Assembly (NCBI GenBank): GCA_013362835.1
Contig: JABFVJ010000123.1
Span: 1-6,891, forward strand
DNA length: 6,891 bases
Source of the DNA: Nonomuraea sp.
GTDB lineage: Bacteria > Actinomycetota > Actinomycetes > Streptosporangiales > Streptosporangiaceae
Direction: 5' to 3'
In this document: positions 1 to 4,087 of the stretch, one piece after another
Layout of the letters: each line of letters starts with the position of its first letter
Position numbering within the stretch: the first letter of the stretch is position 1
The notes under the pieces: model-generated
What the model saw: the letters and a program-made list of their open reading frames with translations, nothing else
What the model was told of the DNA's origin: nothing
Database searches by the model: none
Made by a program: the position numbers and the translations under genes

Positions 1-1566
1 GGCCGCCGCGCCGGCGCCGCTGCCCGCGGCCGCCGCCCTGATGAGCGGTTCGGCCTTACGCAGCCCCCAGCGGCCGAGCTTGGCCCCGGCGACCGGCGGC
101 AACGCGTTCGCGGCCCGCTCCAGCACGGGCGAGCTCGCCGCGTCGCCGAGCATGCGGGTGGTGACCGTGTGGCCGCTCAGGGAGGCGAACAGATGCTGGA
201 ACGGCCGCCGGTAGAAGAACACCGCGATCGTCAGCAGGGCCATGAACAGGACCTGGAGCCCCCAGGGCATGGCCGTGGAGATGATCAGCGCGTAGCCGTA
301 CACCAGGACGCTGAGGACGAGCGTCAGCACGGCCTGCCTGAGCAGCGTGCCGACGAGCATCTCCACCCAGCGCATGGCGATGATGCGCCCACTCCCCGGA
401 TGTACGCCGACCAGCAGGAACACCGGCCCGAGTATCAGCAGCAGCAGGAAGCCGACCTTCAGCACCAGCAGCGAGACCGCCACCAGGAAGATGAGCAGCC
501 CGGCCACGACGGCCGCGATGAGCGCGCCGACGGCCACGCCGAGCCGGCTCGACCAGTCCCGGCCGGAGAAGACGGTGTAGCGGGAGTCGTTCTTGAGCAG
601 GTCGGCGATCCTGGCGTATTCGGCCTGGTGGGCGCCCATGTCGGGGGCCGGCTGACCGGCCACGGCGGGCGCGATCGACTGGGTCTCCAGCATCTTGCGC
701 CCGAAGTCGCGGACGATCGGCTGCTGCGGGTCTGCCGTGCCGAACATGCCCACGAGCCACGGCTTGCAGACCAGCGTGGACCACAGGGCGTCGGCGTTCT
801 GCTCGACGCCCGGCGTGCCTGTCTGGCCGTAGCCGCCCGCCTTGACCTGCGGGTTCGTCTGGCCGGGCGGCGGCAGGCAGGACGCGCCGCCGGCGCCGGG
901 CAGGCCGGAGAAGGCGGAGTTGACCACTTCGCCGGTCTTGTCGGTCACGACCTTGCCGAGGCCGGTGAAGTCGCCGGGCCTGCTGAAGAACCACACCGCC
1001 ACGGTGACCGCGAGCACCATCCAGATCACGCCTTCGGCGGTGGTGGTGGCCCGCTTGCGGATGAGGCCGTACCAGGCGAGCCAGATCGCGCCGAGGATCA
1101 CGATCGGCCGCAGCAGCGGCCAGTACATGGCCTTGGACAGGCTCTCGACGATGTCGTCGACGACGTCCTTGATCGACTGGAGCGGTCCCTCGGTGGCCGC
1201 CGCCTGGTACGTCGTGATCGTCAGCCGGTCGATGGCCTTGGCCGCGGTGAAGACGCCGTTGGCCCACATGTTGCCGAGCACGGCGACGTAGTCGGAGCAG
1301 CCGAGATCGTGCGTCTGCCAGAACTGCCCGGCCATGCCGAACTGGCCGTAGTTGGTGGTCGGAGCCTGCGCCCCCGCGGCGGGCGGCGGCGGCTGGATCA
1401 TGCCGTCGGTGCCGCCGCCGATCATCTCGGGGTGGAGCGGGCCCGACAGGTCACAGGGGGCCGCGGCAACGGGCGTCGACAACCCGCCCACCAGCAGCGG
1501 CACCACGAGGACGGCACTGACGATCGCGAGAGCGAGCGCCAGTCGTCGGGATAGCCGGATCTTCAT
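1..1566 (-). CDS. TrbL/VirB6-like polytopic membrane protein of a type IV secretion apparatus (3' end cut by window)
   Basis: This frame is open from an ATG at 1566 to the window edge: 522 codons, no stop, so the C-terminus is missing. Residues 1-36 look like an export signal: basic start (MKIRLSRR), hydrophobic core about 9-29, and an AAA site near 34-36. Next come a probable extracytoplasmic region, hydrophobic segments near 147-169 and 178-194, a long loop, a very hydrophobic block about 342-388, and segments near 401-432 and 435-451, then a basic, Ala/Gly-rich tail. Cys38, Cys90, Cys230 and Cys267 lie in predicted outside regions and could form disulfides. The topology, the GPVFLLVGVHPGSGR stretch after the hydrophobic block and the VirB4-like neighbour suggest a TrbL/VirB6-type inner-membrane channel subunit; that assignment is family-level inference. 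The start is secure: AGGAGGT lies six bases upstream, and the ATG overlaps the upstream stop as ATGA, implying translational coupling. It could also be another actinobacterial conjugation membrane protein. Confidence 0.8.
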   Translation of the reverse strand, partial: MKIRLSRRLALALAIVSAVLVVPLLVGGLSTPVAAAPCDLSGPLHPEMIGGGTDGMIQPPPPAAGAQAPTTNYGQFGMAGQFWQTHDLGCSDYVAVLGNMWANGVFTAAKAIDRLTITTYQAAATEGPLQSIKDVVDDIVESLSKAMYWPLLRPIVILGAIWLAWYGLIRKRATTTAEGVIWMVLAVTVAVWFFSRPGDFTGLGKVVTDKTGEVVNSAFSGLPGAGGASCLPPPGQTNPQVKAGGYGQTGTPGVEQNADALWSTLVCKPWLVGMFGTADPQQPIVRDFGRKMLETQSIAPAVAGQPAPDMGAHQAEYARIADLLKNDSRYTVFSGRDWSSRLGVAVGALIAAVVAGLLIFLVAVSLLVLKVGFLLLLILGPVFLLVGVHPGSGRIIAMRWVEMLVGTLLRQAVLTLVLSVLVYGYALIISTAMPWGLQVLFMALLTIAVFFYRRPFQHLFASLSGHTVTTRMLGDAASSPVLERAANALPPVAGAKLGRWGLRKAEPLIRAAAAGSGAGAAA

Positions 1567-4040
1567 GACCGTACCTCCTGCGCCCTGCCCACGCCCCCTC
1601 GAAGATCATCATGCCCGACACCGTCGGGTTTGTCGTGTGTCGGGTTCGTGTCGAGCCAGCGGAGCAGTTCCTCGGAGATCAGGTCTACTCCGATACGCCC
1701 GGCTCTGCCATCCAGATCGCGGAACACGCATTCGCCGTTGCCGAGCGAGCGCAGCGCGGCCTTGTGCTCCTCCGACGGCTCCACCCCGAGCAGCGACATG
1801 ACGTGCTCCACCTCCACCCGTTCCGTGGACCGGAAGGCGAACACCGACGACAGACAGTTGGTCACCTGCTCGTTCAGCAGGTCGCCCGCGTTCTGGGAGA
1901 CCAGGACCAGCGCGGTGTTGCGGGAGCGGCCCATCCGGCTGACCTCCGGCACCAATTTGGCGCCCTCGGGCGTGGAGGTGATCGCCCACGCCTCGTCCAG
2001 GAAGATCGCCTTGGGGGCGCGCCGGTCGAGGCCGTTCATCAGCCTGCGCGCGAACTGCGAGACCAGGTAGAGCAGGGCCACCGAGAGCCGCTGCTCGTAG
2101 GAGTAGTCGTCCCTGACCGTGGCCACGTCGGGCAGCGTCAGGCCGCCGAGGGTGAACACGGTCGTCCAGCCCTCGCTGTCGATCTGGTCGCCGCCCGAGG
2201 GGTCGAAGCAGAGCCTGGCCAGGTGCATCTCGGACATCGACCGCAACACCGCGCCCAGGTTCTTCGAGGCCGGGTCTTCTGACTGCTCCAGGTAGTCGAC
2301 CACCTTGCCCAGCGACGGGTCGTGCCCGTTGGACACCGCGGCCACGGCCTGGATCATCGCCGACTCGCGCTCCTCCGACATGCGCGGCAGCAGCAGCCGC
2401 AGCGTCTCGGTCGCCATGGTCTTCTTGGCCGCGATGTCGTCGCCGAACGAGAACGGGTCGAGCAGCCCCGGCGCCGCCGAGCCGAGCGGGATCACCCGCG
2501 CCTTGCGCCCGCGCTTGTCCAGGAGCTGGACCAGCGACTCTGCGTCGCCCTTCGGGTCGATCACCGCGACCGTGACCCCGCGCAGCGCCATCTGGTAGAT
2601 CATCAGCAGCGCGAGCGTGGTCTTGCCGCCGCCCGGCTCGCCGGTGATCGCGATGGCCGTCGGCCGGTTGCGGCTCGCGGCCAGCAGCGGGTCGAAGTGC
2701 ACGATGCTGCGCGCCCTGCCGACCGTCTCCCCGATGTACGGCCCGAGCCAGCCCTCGCTGCCCTCGTCGAGCCGGTCGCCGAGGTCGACCGTGGCCGTGG
2801 CCATGCCGCCCGCGATCGTCCGCAGGGGCTGGCGCTGGGCGTAGGCGTTGACGCGTACCTTCTCGCCCGGCAGCGCCTCGCAGAACAGCGAGAACTGGTC
2901 GCCGGTCGAGTTCACCACGTCGATGCCCATGTCGCGGTAGTGCTCGACGACCGCCTCGACCCGCTGCACGCAGATGTCCTCGGTGGGGGCCGAGACGATC
3001 AGGCGGTGCCAGCCGTACACGAAGGGCAGGCGTTCCTTGGTGATGCCGTGTTCGAGCATGCGGGCCGCGTCGATCTGCTCGGCCAGCGCGATCGGGGCCT
3101 CCGCCCCCGCCTCGCGGATGTGGTGGTCCATGTCGCGGGCGTGCGCCAGCTTGCGCGCCACGTCCTTCGACGCCTTGACCGGCGGGATCAGCCGCATCCT
3201 GGAGGAGATCTCCACCGGGAAGGGAAGCTGGTCGGCGAAGTGCATCCACGGCTCGCCGTCGGGGAACGGCATGAGGTCGGGGAACCTGGCGAACGACAGG
3301 TGGGCCACGTACGAGTCGCCCTGCGGCTGCACGATGCGCAGCAGCGACCTGCCGTTGTGGATCTCACCCTCGACCAGCGACTCGATCTCGCCCTTGCCCC
3401 AGCGTCGCTTCGGGCTCGCCGAGGGCGGCGGATCGGCGAGCGCGCCCGCCGCCGCGTGCTGGAACAGCCAGGCCACCTCGACGGAGGTGGCGTGCCTGGC
3501 GTACAGGGAGCTCGACGCGAGCGCTCGGCCCAGGCGTTCCGCCGACTCCGTCCAGCGGCCGATCTCGCTGGCCGGCACCTGGTCGTCGTCCATGCCGAGC
3601 GCCTTCTCGGTCTTCTGGTAGAAGCCGAGGAGCTGGGCGAGGACGCCGCCGCCGAGCTGCTTGCCGCGCGGCCCGAGCCGTACGCCGAGGTAGACCTCCT
3701 TCGACCAGAAGTCCTTCGCCCAGACGTGCCGGTACATCTCCTCCAGGTAGTCGCGCCAGCCCGGCCCCTCGTCGGAGGTGGCGTTGAGCGCCATCGCCCA
3801 CTCGGCCGCCGGGTAGGTGCGGTGCGCGACCCGCAGATGGACCTCGGCGTCGGGCATCCTGATCGCGGCCAGCGCGATCGTGATGTTGGTGGCCAGCGCC
3901 TCGCGCTCCTCCGGCGTGACGAACTCGTAGCTGACCGTCGGAAGCCGGAAGTACGCCCATGCGCAGGTGTCCGTGAGCAGGATGCGGTCGTCGAAATAGC
4001 GGACCGCGAGGCGCTGATGCGCTCGGGACGCCCTGCTCAT
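1563..4040 (-). CDS. VirB4-like conjugation/type IV secretion ATPase
   Basis: This complete 825-residue protein is close to the usual VirB4 length. The N-terminal 440 or so residues match the layout of VirB4/TraC/TrbE proteins, where this part contacts membrane partners. The C-terminal half is a RecA/HerA-like motor. It has Walker A GEPGGGKTT at 467-475 (Lys473), a DPKGD strand end at 495-499, Walker B IFLDEAW at 679-685 (Asp682, Glu683), an Arg-rich SRMGRSRN at 701-708 and a VSQN motif with Gln716. All catalytic positions look intact. There is no signal peptide or clear membrane helix, so it should act as a cytoplasmic hexamer docked on the inner membrane. I chose the ATG at 4040 because GAGGGGG sits four bases upstream. 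An in-frame ATG at 4058 (831 residues) has a weaker leader. The TGA overlaps the next gene's ATG. The family is secure; the transported substrate (DNA or protein) is not shown. Confidence 0.93.
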   Translation of the reverse strand: MSRASRAHQRLAVRYFDDRILLTDTCAWAYFRLPTVSYEFVTPEEREALATNITIALAAIRMPDAEVHLRVAHRTYPAAEWAMALNATSDEGPGWRDYLEEMYRHVWAKDFWSKEVYLGVRLGPRGKQLGGGVLAQLLGFYQKTEKALGMDDDQVPASEIGRWTESAERLGRALASSSLYARHATSVEVAWLFQHAAAGALADPPPSASPKRRWGKGEIESLVEGEIHNGRSLLRIVQPQGDSYVAHLSFARFPDLMPFPDGEPWMHFADQLPFPVEISSRMRLIPPVKASKDVARKLAHARDMDHHIREAGAEAPIALAEQIDAARMLEHGITKERLPFVYGWHRLIVSAPTEDICVQRVEAVVEHYRDMGIDVVNSTGDQFSLFCEALPGEKVRVNAYAQRQPLRTIAGGMATATVDLGDRLDEGSEGWLGPYIGETVGRARSIVHFDPLLAASRNRPTAIAITGEPGGGKTTLALLMIYQMALRGVTVAVIDPKGDAESLVQLLDKRGRKARVIPLGSAAPGLLDPFSFGDDIAAKKTMATETLRLLLPRMSEERESAMIQAVAAVSNGHDPSLGKVVDYLEQSEDPASKNLGAVLRSMSEMHLARLCFDPSGGDQIDSEGWTTVFTLGGLTLPDVATVRDDYSYEQRLSVALLYLVSQFARRLMNGLDRRAPKAIFLDEAWAITSTPEGAKLVPEVSRMGRSRNTALVLVSQNAGDLLNEQVTNCLSSVFAFRSTERVEVEHVMSLLGVEPSEEHKAALRSLGNGECVFRDLDGRAGRIGVDLISEELLRWLDTNPTHDKPDGVGHDDLRGGVGRAQEVRS
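1573..1579 (-). promoter_or_regulatory. Shine-Dalgarno site of the TrbL/VirB6-like gene
   Basis: AGGAGGT on the minus strand is a near-perfect ribosome binding site, six bases before the ATG at 1566. It lies inside the last codons of the VirB4-like gene. Together with the ATGA overlap it fixes the start and suggests translation reinitiation and tightly linked expression. Confidence 0.85.
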
Positions 4041-4087
4041 GCCGCCCCCTCGGCGCATGAACGGGCCAGACCTGCTCGCTTGTTCAC
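4041..4087 (-). other. 47-bp spacer between the MinD-like and VirB4-like genes
   Basis: The spacer is short and holds the ribosome binding site of the VirB4-like gene. I see no stem-loop with a T-run and no convincing promoter in it, which supports read-through transcription from the MinD-like gene. It would shrink to 29 bp if translation of the VirB4-like gene began at 4058. Confidence 0.6.
4045..4051 (-). promoter_or_regulatory. Probable Shine-Dalgarno site of the VirB4-like gene
   Basis: GAGGGGG on the minus strand lies four bases before the ATG at 4040. It is the reason for preferring that start over the in-frame ATG at 4058, which has only a weak purine run (AGCAGG) further upstream. 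Confidence 0.6.

Noticed and set aside
56..1267. Minus-strand open frame (403 codons) in another frame of the membrane protein gene
   Set aside because: It is Arg/Gly/Pro/His-rich with no hydrophobic segments, while the adjacent frame from 1566 has a perfect ribosome binding site and polytopic membrane sequence.
1440..1470. Lipoprotein lipobox in the membrane protein (Cys38 just after the signal peptide)
   Set aside because: The residues before the cysteine read AAAPC, with Pro at -1, which does not fit the usual lipobox. An ordinary signal-peptidase site or an uncleaved anchor is more likely.
169..1554. Long plus-strand open frame (461 codons) opposite the membrane protein gene
   Set aside because: It is rich in Arg, His, Gln, Asp and Gly with no domain motifs, as expected of an antisense shadow in GC-rich DNA. 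The minus strand gives a coherent signal peptide and membrane helices.
1609..3249. Second minus-strand open frame (546 codons) overlapping the VirB4-like gene
   Set aside because: It is a +1/+2 shadow with Arg/Gly/Ala-rich low complexity. All ATPase motifs are in the other frame.
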